A stretch of 64,000 nt of DNA, from assembly GCA_025526995.1 (NCBI GenBank), contig JAHLKG010000004.1, positions 1,426,001 through 1,490,000 of the forward strand. Reading direction: 5' to 3'. The notes below the pieces were generated by a model, which was not told where the DNA came from, did no database searches, and saw only the letters and a program-made list of their open reading frames with translations. Each line of letters opens with the position of its first letter. Position 1 is the stretch's first letter. The translations under genes and the position numbers were made by a program. Below, piece after piece: positions 46,460 through 55,841 of this stretch. This DNA comes from Powellomyces hirtus. Lineage: Eukaryota > Chytridiomycota > Chytridiomycetes > Spizellomycetales > Powellomycetaceae.

Positions 46460-47145
46460 TGGGGATTCCTTCTGCATGTGCATTGTCTACGAGAACACCT
46501 CATCTTCGATGAAGTTTGGTTGAGCTTCTCTTGTCATGCTTGCAATATGCTTACATCTATCGTAGTTTAGCTGTCAATGGGATTTGTGAGTGAATTGTGT
46601 GCTTAGGACATGCGTGGCGCCGCGCCTTCCGCCCCGTCGCGTCGCTCGCGTGGTGGGACTTGCCACTCGTGGTGTCTTTTACGCTGCCCGCCTTACCGCA
46701 ACGCCTTTACCGGGGATGGCCTCGCGTGACCCATACTCCCCCGCCGACAAGATGGTGATGGATCGAGCTCTGTTTGTGTTTCTTTTTCACACTTTTGACT
46801 AGGGGGGCGGGTTGCTGCAGCCTGATGTCCCAGTTTTCGGCTGGTTTCATTGGGGAGGCGCCTGTGTCGCCCATGCTACATGCTCCTGCCAGTGCCAATG
46901 GCATGTACAGGAAAATTTTACCGTTTTGGCGGGTGCACAGAGCGGAGATCACTGATAGGTTGCGGGAATTGTAGGAACGGTGTGCCGAGTGCCTTATGCT
47001 ATACCATAACTGAGCGTCGAGTGAAAATATAAAAGCACCACCCCTCCACCTCCACCTCTCGCTCTCTTCTTCTTTTGCTCGTTCTGCATTCATTTGCAAT
47101 CGTTCCACATCAAAAGCTTCACACGTTTGAACGTCACATTCCGAT
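46460..47145 (+). promoter_or_regulatory. Intergenic region with TATA box for the small membrane protein
   Basis: 686 bp. TATAAAAG at 47028-47035 lies 111 bp above the ATG at 47146. A GC-rich block (about 46605-46750) contains a 70-codon open frame that I do not accept as a gene. Confidence 0.5.
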
Positions 47146-47601
47146 ATGTCTCTCCGATCGTTCGAGTCTTTTGACATGCAGCTGCGAGACAGTCCCGAGT
47201 GGAGCTCGTCTAAGAAGGAGTGCACGTTGTTCGCTAGTGTTGCGGGCATATGTACAGGAGTGGCAGGTAAGGGCGTGACGTTATAGCCGTGACTAGGACT
47301 ACGGTTGTTTAGAGACCTTACATACCTGTCACTTAGGTCTCATTCTTACCAAGAGAGTAGCACCCCATCGCAACAGCGTTGGTATGTACATCATGCTGCG
47401 TCCAACCATGATCCCAATCAAGTTTCTCACATTTGCCCGAACATTTTAGCAATCGGCGGTATATCAGCAGCAGCGATGTCCGCCATGGTCTATTCCAGCA
47501 TGGAGTCCTCCCGGTTCAAAGATCTCCGTGTGCGGAAAGTGGCCGAGCACTATGAACGAATGAAACCTATCTTTGCGCCTGTCATCGAGAAGAGCAAATA
47601 A
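47146..47601 (+). CDS. Small two-helix membrane protein, unrecognised
   Basis: Three exons, 47146-47266, 47337-47381 and 47450-47601, give 105 residues. A hydrophilic N-terminus (SPEWSSSKKE) precedes helix 1 (about residues 34-54, TLFASVAGICTGVAGLIL). A short basic loop (TKRVAPHRNS) leads to helix 2 (AIGGISAAAMSAMVYSSM), then a charged C-terminal helix (RFKDLRVRKVAEHYERM). The size and hairpin topology resemble small mitochondrial or ER proteins such as the TMEM141 or MICOS groups, but I cannot assign a family. Support for being real: consistent splice signals and phase at both introns, and a well-placed TATA box. Confidence 0.65.
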
Positions 47602-48097
47602 ACGTCCAAGGCAGCGTGAAGCCTAGACTCATATACCCCCGTGTCATTCTGCTAGCATAAAACCTCTATAGATGCGCTACTCTAGTCTAGCGAATTGCAT
47701 ATCCCTCTTAGCGCCAATACATTGAATTCTGTTTCTTTACACTGTCGAGATCACACCGTCAGGACGCCGTCGCGGCCGACAGACTTGTCTGAACTGTTCT
47801 TCAGTGTACATCGACTATGCCAGTGGACGATGATCTCTGCAAGTCAAAGGGGAATGATGGTTGATCAAGCACCCACCGGATCGCTCACCTCAAAATAGGT
47901 TATCTCCGAGGGCAATGGGAATTGATCATGGTAACTTGCTATTGGTCAACAATAGTTCTTTCAGATTGATGGGGCGAATACGAATGGTCTTTGGAGAGTC
48001 GTTCATCTACGAATCTACACTAGAGTTGTCTACCGTCTATATGTGGTACTATACTGCAAAAAATGATGATACAATGTTCTAGGAGAGATCGGTGTGA
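47602..48097. other. Convergent intergenic region
   Basis: 496 bp between the small membrane protein stop and the chitin deacetylase stop. No feature seen. Confidence 0.5.
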
Positions 48098-49330
48098 TTA
48101 AACCGGAAGGGAGCCCGTGACGTCGGAAGCAGAGCAGGTGGATGGGACGTTGGGCAGCTCGGGAACAATCATGTAAGGGTTGGTCTTGTCGCCCAAGCAC
48201 TCGGCAACGGTGACCCATTTGTAAGTGTTCTTGTAGTTCTTGATCAACCAGGGCACCACCATCTTCGCCGTGTCAACCTTGGTCTCGTGATTCAACATCA
48301 AGACACCCTTGGTGACTCGGGCCAGGTCGCTCTTGAGGTTCTCGATGGACTTGGCACCGTTGGAGCCGTCCATAGAGTCCTTGCTGTCCACGTTCCAGTG
48401 GGTGATGGTGTAACCAGCTTCCGAAAGCTGCTTGATGTTGGCCGCGTTGATGGCGCCAAAGGGAGCGCGGAAGTAGCGAGGCGTCATGCCAGCAATGCGC
48501 ATCATGGCCGTCTCGAATCTGCGGTTTTGGTACTTGAGCTGCTCAGGGGTGAGGGAGGAGATGTCTTGGTGGGAGTGGGTGTGGCTCCCAATCTGGTGCC
48601 CGGCGGCCAGCATGTTCTTGACCATCTGAGTCTTGTCGGCGTCGTAAATGCAAGCATAGTTGTTGGAGTTCAGGTAGAAGGTAGCCTTCATGCCGGCATT
48701 CTTCAAGTCGTCCAGGATTTGCTTGTTGTAAATGTACGGGCCGTCGTCGAAAGTCAGGGCAGCAGTTCCGGGAACCACGCAGGATTCAATCACTTTTCCG
48801 TTGGGGACCGGGACGCGGGGACCGGGGCCAGTGGTGGGCGGAGTGGGAGGGCTGGTGGGTTTGGGGCCGGCTGAGGTGGTAGGCTTGGGGTCGGTGGAGG
48901 TGGTGGGCTTGGGGTCAGCGGAGGTGGTGGGTTTGGGGCCGGCGGAGGTGGTGGGTTTGGGGCCGGCGGAGGTGGTGGGCTTCGGGCCAGGGGTGATAGA
49001 GTCGCATCGTCCGAAGCCGGACTGGCATCCAGCGCCACAGTATTCGGATCCAACACCGCAGTATCCCCACTGGGAGCAGCACAACGAGTCTCCGCAAGTG
49101 TACTGTCCACCGCACTCACCATTCGGCCCAGCGAGGCCAGTGCTGGGTGGGGTGACGGTTGGAACGTCAGTGGGCTTGCCCGGAATGCTGATGGTGGGGA
49201 CATCGGTGGGGAAGCCCGGAACGACGGGAGTCACGGTGTTGTCGTGCTTGGGAACGCACTTGTGGGGAGCGGCAAGGGCGCTGCCAGCCAGAGCTATGCA
49301 TCCGGCCAGGAAAAGCTGCTTGTGCATCAT
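48098..49330 (-). CDS. Secreted chitin deacetylase (CE4) with CBM18
   Basis: A single uninterrupted exon, 410 residues. Signal peptide about 1-20. Residues 68-109 are a hevein-like chitin-binding domain (CBM18) with the full Cys pattern and the aromatic core SQWGYCG. Residues 115-160 are about six 8-residue GPKPTTSA-type repeats forming a glycosylatable linker. From about 185 runs a NodB/CE4 polysaccharide deacetylase domain: TFDDGP (residues 193-198, with the catalytic base and metal Asp), SHTHSH (metal His 250 and 254), RAPFGA, HWNVDSKD and LMLNHET. It converts chitin to chitosan in the wall or on foreign chitin. All catalytic motifs look intact. Absence of introns is unusual among the neighbours. 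Start is the first of two adjacent ATGs. Confidence 0.95.
   Translation of the reverse strand: MMHKQLFLAGCIALAGSALAAPHKCVPKHDNTVTPVVPGFPTDVPTISIPGKPTDVPTVTPPSTGLAGPNGECGGQYTCGDSLCCSQWGYCGVGSEYCGAGCQSGFGRCDSITPGPKPTTSAGPKPTTSAGPKPTTSADPKPTTSTDPKPTTSAGPKPTSPPTPPTTGPGPRVPVPNGKVIESCVVPGTAALTFDDGPYIYNKQILDDLKNAGMKATFYLNSNNYACIYDADKTQMVKNMLAAGHQIGSHTHSHQDISSLTPEQLKYQNRRFETAMMRIAGMTPRYFRAPFGAINAANIKQLSEAGYTITHWNVDSKDSMDGSNGAKSIENLKSDLARVTKGVLMLNHETKVDTAKMVVPWLIKNYKNTYKWVTVAECLGDKTNPYMIVPELPNVPSTCSASDVTGSLPV
48836..48998 (-). repeat. 24-bp repeats encoding the Pro/Thr linker
   Basis: About six head-to-tail 24-bp units (forward strand: ttggggccggctgaggtggtgg with variants) encode GPKPTTSA-like octapeptides between the CBM18 and the catalytic domain of the chitin deacetylase. 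Confidence 0.9.
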
Positions 49331-51689
49331 TGTTGGGTGGTGCGGGGTATGTGATGAGGAAGGGAAGGGGTGGTGAGGCGACAGGGAAGGAAGGAGGGGT
49401 GGGGGGAACTGGATTGCCTGGCAGGGTTATATACGGGTGACAAAAAGGCCAGGTGGAACAGCGGCATTGTCATTTCGAGCGTGTTCGTTTCCTTGCTTTG
49501 CGCCCGTTGAAGCCGCCGCTGCGTGTCCCACTTGACTCAAACGGGGAAATGGAGCTATGGGGAACGCGCGCGCTTGCTCTTTTTCCGTTTCCTGAGTTCA
49601 CTTTCGTATCACAGACCGTCCGCACAAGAACGCAGATTTGTTGCCGTCAAAAGGAAGACTGCGTGTGTTACCGACAAATGGGTTGCGCGTTTGTCGCTTG
49701 ACCAGCCATTCGTTCCCAAAGAGGCCTTTGCCCGTTGCATTTCGTGCCACAGCTTCTTTTCGTTTCCAAAGGCAAAAAGTGGGCTGTGGGGGGCGGCTGA
49801 CGCCCAATTCTGCTAAAGGAACAACAACTTGAACTGGCATCCGCCGGGCCTTCCTGTCGTGCGCCCCAAATTGGTGAAACAACAGCCGCCCTCTTGGTGG
49901 CCACGAGAGAGATAGATAGCACACCTGATGGTTTGAGTAGCTGTTGCGGCCAGCATTCAAGACTGACTCATCACTAATAACAGCACTAACCCACTTGGAG
50001 ATGCGCGGGCGGCTGCATTGAATAGCATTCTCGAGTTCCAAGAGAATCAAACTCAAGATGCAGCTCCCTGCCCTGGACGACATGCACTCACCGGAACGGG
50101 AACCTGTCAAAACCATGCGTAACACGTCACCAGTAAACCTCGCTTTTCGTGGTTTCCCTCACCGAATATGAAAACAAGCCACGCATTACCTTGCGGGCCA
50201 TAATCAACGCAGGCTATTGCCCAATCAGCTACTGCGGTGCGTGAAGGCGCTTGGGTTCGAAAATGAGTGTTCATCGAGCTAGATGCGGCCTGAGAGACCA
50301 CTACTTGATGTCAGCTTCGAATAAATTGTGACAGCGCAAGATTTAGGCCAGTTTGCAGTGGTTCTCCTTCCGGTGCACAAGAACTTGATATGATTGAACT
50401 GGGTCTGATTCGCGTTCACGTTGAACACGCTCAGCGACTGTGGACGAACTACGGGCAAAGACGATGTGAAAGGTCCGAAGGTTCATTAGTGTTCGGTGTT
50501 GCGTATATTGAGCTTCGTCCACCAACGGGGCTGGTGGTGAATTGATCTCGACAAAGAGAAGCAGTAGCCTTCCGTCCTTTCACTCCTCGCACCCTCCAAA
50601 TCCAGCTGATCGAGGCGTTGGGCTAGGGCGCATGACGACAACGGGTCAACCCCGCATAGACGGTTTAGAATTCCGATGAAATTGAATGAGTCTGTGCGGC
50701 ACGAAGAGATCATTTGCGTTTTGCCAATGTCCCTCCTCAGATGCCTCGTCAACTCGCGGCTCAAACATGTGGCACACACGCTCCGCAACCAGCTCCGCCT
50801 AAACTGACCTTTCCTGGCAGGAGGCAAGGGTAATGAACTCGGTCATAGCACGTATCTTATAAACTACGTCGCACCATTTCTTGTCTGAGAATAAGATGCG
50901 TCAATGTTACACTCGGGCAGCTACATCATGGCAAAGGACCAGAAACCGAGCTGATAGAGATTTGAAGTATGGAATTGACAGTACGCATGAATAAGGCCAC
51001 TGAGTATTTCACCCCAACCCATTGGGAGATAGACTAAGATGGTGCTGGATATATCTCAGCCTGAAACAATGGCGCCTAACGCAAATGCCATCTGTAACAG
51101 ACTGCTAGGAACAGAGTAGATCTTTGCAGAATCAGAACATTGCGAGGACATTTGTTGCTGTTGAGCTCAACGACGCCAGCGCAGTATCGAAAAGGCCGTT
51201 TCTGTTGTGTTCCAGTTACCCAAGCATGGCCCATGCCGCAACGAACACGAACGGCGGAGAGAAGAGTTTTGGGCTCCAGTTTTCCGCAGAACGCCTAAGT
51301 ATATACTAGTGTTCCCGTGCAAGGGTTGCGAGAGTTGCAATACATTGGCAAGCATGCGTTTCAGCTCGCCAAGCAACTTGCCAAGTGGAAGCCCAAGCCC
51401 CGGGGACTTTGCGACGGGATGGATCTTATCGTAAACCAATGTTTCACTAGCAACCCAAGTCGTTGTCGTTCGCGGAGAAAATGTGTCGATGTTTGACGGT
51501 GGGACAGGCGCAGGTGTCCGCCGCTCTGCCGACTTTGAAATCATTCAGCGCAGGTCAGCGTGTCACTCCTTCCACACATCCTCATCTTTAAAAACCCGAA
51601 TTAGGCAAACACACCCTTCACCACTTATACGACCCTCCCATCCTCAAGCACCTTTACTCCCTTACGACAAGCGTTCCTTGGATCCAAAC
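49331..51689. other. 2.36-kb region without a recognisable gene
   Basis: Divergent space between chitin deacetylase and ubiquilin. A minus-strand TATATAA box at 49433-49427 stands 97 bp above the deacetylase ATG. Open frames on the minus strand at 49598-50125 (175 codons), 50486-50827 (113) and 51167-51544 (125) show no family motif, signal peptide or convincing splice pattern. No transposase, reverse transcriptase, terminal repeat or tRNA is visible. It may be regulatory DNA, non-coding RNA or a decayed element. Confidence 0.4.
49427..49433 (-). promoter_or_regulatory. TATA box of the chitin deacetylase gene
   Basis: TATATAA on the minus strand, 97 bp upstream of the start codon at 49330. 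Confidence 0.55.
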
Positions 51690-52825
51690 ATGCCCGAAAT
51701 TACAATCAAAATAAAACAGGCCAATGAAACGGCCCTGTCTGTCACTGTCGACACGGAAGAGACCGTGCTCACCCTGAAACAGAAGATTGAGGCACAGGCC
51801 AGTGTTCCCCCGGCACAGCAGCGACTCATCTATGCCGGAAAAGTTCTCAAGGATGACGACAAGCTCTCTCAATATAAAATGGCAGAGGGAAACACGTATG
51901 TGTGGATAAATACGTGTCAAAACCGCAAAGTGAAGGAAATACTGATCATTGCTCTTTGACGGTTCACTTTCCGCATAATAGAGTGCATATGGTTAAAGGA
52001 TCGACTGCTCCTCGTACCACTCCTGCTGCCTCCGCTTCTCCCGCTGCCTCCACTCCCGGCGCCACGCCCAGCGCTGGTGCCCCGCCTGCCGCAAATTCCT
52101 TCTGGTCAGATGTCGGAGGTGCTGGTGCTGGTGCTGGTGCAGCAGCCGGTAACCCGTTCGCTGCACTCGGTGGTGGAGGAGCACCCGGTGGATTTGGTGG
52201 GATGGGCGGAGGGATGGGAATGGACCCCAACATGCTCTCGGCGCTCATGTCCAACCCTGCGGTCAGCGCTTCGATTTCTCAAATGATGGCCAACCCGCAG
52301 GTCCTCCAGCAACTCTCCGCCAGCAACCCTCAGCTCGCTGGAATGATGAACCAGCCACAAGTCCGCGAAATGATGCAAAGCGATGAATTCAGGCGGATGA
52401 TGTCCGATCCCAACATGCTGCGGAGTATGATGCAGATGGCCCCAATGATGGGCGCAATGGGCGGCGGTATGGGTGGAATGGGTGGTGCTGGTGGCGACCG
52501 TGCTGCGGCCCCTCAAGCACAGAACCCTCTGGCAGCCATGTTTGGCGGCGCCGGCGCGGGTTCTCCCACTGTCAGCGGTATGCCCCCGATGATGAACCCG
52601 GCGATGATGCAGATGCTCATGGGAATGGGCGGCATGCCTGGTGCTGCCCCAGCAGGGCCCCCGGACACAAGACCTCCCGAAGAACGCTTCCAGGTTCAAC
52701 TCGGCCAGCTTCAAGAGATGGGATTCTTTGACGCGACGGAAAACGTCCGCGCCTTGACTCGCACGCACGGCAATGTGGAGGCTGCTGTAGAGTTGCTCTT
52801 CAGCAGCCCGCCTGGTACCCTGTAA
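51690..52825 (+). CDS. DSK2: Ubiquilin (Dsk2-type UBL-UBA shuttle)
   Basis: Two exons, 51690-51895 and 51982-52825; 349 residues. The N-terminal ubiquitin-like domain (residues 1 to about 75: ITIKIKQANETALSVTVD, QRLIYAGKVLKDDDKLSQY) is followed by an Ala/Pro/Ser/Gly-rich spacer and a Met-rich STI1-type region with repeated NPxxxxxxMxNPQ elements (DPNMLSALMSNPAVSASI, MMANPQVLQQL, MMSDPNMLRSMMQM). The C-terminal UBA domain reads FQVQLGQLQEMGFFDATENV and continues to AVELLF. The protein carries ubiquitinated clients to the proteasome. The intron removes the segment after GNT, where the UBL ends in TVHMVKG, as in other ubiquilins. Confidence 0.95.
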
Positions 52826-53432
52826 TCCTAACCTACAGAGCCCTGTTTCTTTCCATTACAATCCTTTTTATCCTCCCTCCGCGCCGCTTATTCAATATAC
52901 GAATCTAACTTGCCGCTCCTCGACCCACGCCGGCATCGCCCACCGATACACTGTCCGTTCCCCCTCTTCTCATCGATATAGCTAAGGAATGTCGTAGCCT
53001 TTTGTGTATTTTGTACGTACCTCAGTGTACTTTGCATTGAGTAATAAGGAAGGCTTAGGGTCTTAATAAGAGTAGTGGATTAGTGCACATAAACCTAATC
53101 ATGCATATACACAAATCAAGACCAATGTTGATCCGATCGATACCACCTGAGCGGTCGACAATGCCCCACTCGTGAAGGTAGGATGGGGGATAGAGGTACG
53201 ATGGGGAATAGAGGTACTTTGGATCGGAAGGGAAAGCTCAAGTATTAGTGTCAAGAGATTGATCTGGATTAGGCGTCACTTGCTTTCCTTCCCAAAAATG
53301 TATATACAATACAATGCCAGCTCCATCACATGGACTGGACCCGCCACTTCATATAACCTAGTAGCGTCTCCGATACGCTAATGTCCTCTTCCAAATACTC
53401 CTCTCAATCCGCGGGTACACTACCCCCAATTC
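52826..53432. other. Convergent intergenic region
   Basis: 607 bp between the ubiquilin and BRCT-protein stops. An imperfect 18-bp direct repeat (gatggggatagaggtac type) occurs twice at 53182-53217. No gene seen. Confidence 0.55.
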
Positions 53433-54070
53433 TCACAAGTAAAACATCTCAGCTCTCCTTGCCTCATCCAAGATGACTTTATAAGGCCCCTCCGGCAGCC
53501 GTTTCCCCTGTTCCACACATTCCGTGATCCAATCCGGCCGTACAATCTTCACATTGGCCGAACCTCGTAAGAACTTGTCTGTTTTGATCCCACTCAGGCT
53601 GGTGCAGATCATGTGTGTTACCGAGCGGAGTTTCAAACTGGTTGAGATGTCCCCGCCGTGCTTCATGACGAGTTGGCGGAAATCGTGGTCGTCTGTGCCT
53701 ACATAGCCTGGGGTGGGGTAGGAAAATGTGAACGGCAGTACCAAGATAAACCAGATGCAACACAAAATGCTTGGACCAGTCAAAGCCCAGTTTTCATACC
53801 ATTAACGTAGACTCTCACCCCCTGAAAAATTCTCGACACCTGCTCATCTCGTTGCTGAGCAAGCTTGAATTCCCTTGCTTGTGCGTAGAGTTTACCCGCA
53901 CGCGGGTTGCCCGCGACTTGATGCCCAACAGCAGGGTTGGTGTAGTGCGTATTTTTAAAAGCATGTAAACGAGGTTTGAGCGGATCCAGCGTGCCCCCCG
54001 GCTCGGACTTGATGCATTCGGACTTTTCGGCGGTGCATGTTCGTTTCTTGCGAATAACGAACTTGTCCAT
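53433..54070 (-). CDS. Single-BRCT protein resembling the REV1 N-terminus
   Basis: Two exons, 54070-53800 and 53707-53433; 181 residues. The N-terminal 85 residues are basic (MDKFVIRKKRT...). A BRCT domain occupies about residues 85-175: SRIFQGVRVYVNGYVG, DFRQLVMKHGGDISTS, VTHMICTSLSG, VKIVRPDWITECVEQGKRLP and YKVI. The pattern (KLxxQ, then IFxGVxVYVNG, then VxPxWIxxC) is that of the REV1 BRCT, which targets the translesion polymerase to damaged DNA or PCNA. The DNA polymerase Y domain that should follow is absent: the stop is followed by the convergent ubiquilin gene. Either a standalone BRCT adaptor or the remnant of a REV1 paralogue. Start is the ATG at 54070; an upstream in-frame region is open to 54169. 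Confidence 0.75.
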
Positions 54071-54326
54071 CGTCGGCCGGAATCCTTGACGAGCGAACTT
54101 CGAGAATGAAACCCGACGGGGTGACAAGAGTCGCGCGGCCAAGCCACTTTCGTTTAGGTTTTTGCCCACAGGAGAGACCAGAAAAGTTCAGTTTGATAAA
54201 AACGCAAGTCGCTGAACGAGGAGATAACAGTTGATAGATATATAGATATATAGATATATAGAGATAGGAAACAGCTCTTGGAAGAGGGCAGCAAACTCGT
54301 CGGTTTCCACTCGCGCAGAGGTCACA
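54071..54326. promoter_or_regulatory. Divergent promoter with TATAGATA repeats
   Basis: 256 bp between the BRCT and beta-barrel gene starts. Three to four head-to-tail atatagat units lie at about 54231-54264, 65-95 bp above the plus-strand ATG, where a TATA element would be expected. Confidence 0.5.
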
Positions 54327-55344
54327 ATGCAGGGCAACTTTTTGTCCCCCACGACGTTTGCGGCCTGTGTCTGGGCATTCCTCCTGCTGTTGCATGTCCC
54401 ACTCTCGACAGCACAGGTGTGGCAAAAGGGCAAGGCGACGCATTACGGTAGGTCGATTCAGATTGACAGAGATACTTGCCCGTCGTCACTTTCTAACTCA
54501 AAGTCCTTTCTAGGTCCTTATCCCTCTGTACCCGCTTACGGCGACGCCGGCTACCAAGCGAATGAAGTCGGTAAGCCAAAAGGAACTTGTTTTCCCGAGT
54601 GTTTGCGTTCTCTACTCTGCTCTGATACATTGGTCTTCTGCTGATCAAAGGAGTCGGATGCTCTACCGGGATACCCGGGAACGATCCACGCTGGAACGCT
54701 ATCGTGAATGCCGGAACCTACCCCAACCCGCTCAACCCATCCACCGTCTACCCAAAACAACCCCTGGTGGCAGTGTCAGCAGCAGCCTACCCCAACAAGA
54801 AGAAGATCTGTTATAAGACACTAAAGATCAGGAGCGCTGATTTCCCGGAGTTGCCGACGATTGAGGCGTACGTTGTCGATTTTTGCCCCGACGGCCCTTG
54901 CAACTGGCCGAAAGAGGAGCTAGCTACCAATGTTGATCTGTATGGCGAGGCCACATGGAAAGCCCTGGGAGGAAAGGACGGTGGCGGGACCATCAATCTG
55001 GAGATTCAATGGCCGGAAGATGTCCCGCCGTGGCAGCCAAAGGAAGAGGTCACGGGAGGAGTTACGGGAGGAGATACCTCGGGTACGACGGGCGGGAGCG
55101 TAGCTGGTGAGTACCACTTGTATGATTTTTGCAAGAACGATGCCTCAGCTTCTGACCAACCACCTCGATGACAGTGAGCTCCGATGTCGGTCTGTCTAGC
55201 GGCTCAATCGCAGCAATTGTCATCGGCTCCATCGTGTTCTCCGCTAGTGTCACTTTCGGAGTATGGCTGTACATGCGCAGACGGGCCCAGGCGCTGAATC
55301 TGGAGCCGCAGGCTGGTCCCACGGCTTCGGAGGTAGTGCGTTGA
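54327..55344 (+). CDS. Secreted/membrane double-psi beta-barrel (expansin/RlpA-like) protein
   Basis: Four exons: 54327-54447, 54514-54570, 54651-55106 and 55175-55344; 267 residues. A signal peptide (about residues 1-29, ACVWAFLLLLHVPLSTAQ) is followed by a double-psi beta-barrel-like domain: GKATHYGPYPSVPAYGDAGY, VGVGCSTGIPGNDPRWNAIV, KTLKIRSADFP, EAYVVDFCPDGPC and NVDLYGEATWKALGG. The AYGxxGYQ and VxDxCP spacing is that of expansin/EG45/RlpA folds. A Gly/Thr-rich stretch (GGVTGGDTSGTTGG) leads to one transmembrane helix (about residues 221-243) and a short basic cytoplasmic tail (MRRRAQ). Probable wall-facing type I membrane protein that binds or loosens polysaccharide; activity is inferred. 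Intron 1 (66 nt) is stop-free in frame. Confidence 0.8.
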
Positions 55345-55841
55345 AGATCCCACATTTTGGAATGGCTCGGTTAGCCATCGAGCCTTTTGTGCAGAAGGGC
55401 GTATCATACAAAGCTGTTACAATTCAGGGCGTAGCAGTATAGATGTCATAGATCGTTGTTTACATTTGAGATTGAATTGGACTATGCTGAAGCAGATGGG
55501 TTCCCTCCAGAGTACCTACATAGCCAGGAATAGATGTGTAGATGTGTTGTTGAGAAGTAAGTTTTCATGGTGAGACATTTGACGCGTATTCATTGAATTG
55601 AAGTGAGATTTAACGCGCGCGCGCTTTCCGTCTCCTCCCACCCCGTCCCCTTGTTTTCCTCTCCGTCTTTTTCTTTCCCTACCGCTCCTGCCACCCACGC
55701 CTCAGCACCCATCCCCCCAATCAGCCCAGGTGGTATATCGGCCGCCCATCATCCGATATCCCAAAGCACCCCCTGAATTCATATATTGACTGTCAAAAAG
55801 TCTCGCCATCTTGCCCCCATTTCCTCCCACCGTTGCAAAAG
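55345..55841. other. Intergenic region
   Basis: 497 bp, with an alternating CG run (cgcgcgcgcg) at about 55613-55622 and a C/T-rich block before the next start. No gene seen. Confidence 0.5.

Noticed and set aside
46590..46802. 70-codon GC-rich frame between GH125 and the small membrane protein
   Set aside because: No ATG-led motif or domain, and it is overlapped by an equally open minus-strand frame.
49598..50125. 175-codon minus-strand frame as a gene
   Set aside because: No family motif, signal peptide, TATA box or splice partner. Random open frames of this size occur in the GC-rich part of the window.
50238..50270. tRNA-like B-box word (gggttcgaaa)
   Set aside because: No matching A box or cloverleaf stems can be drawn around it.
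54231..54264. TATAGATA repeats as a CRISPR-like or transposon end
   Set aside because: A simple 8-bp microsatellite with no spacers, no flanking duplication and no associated gene.
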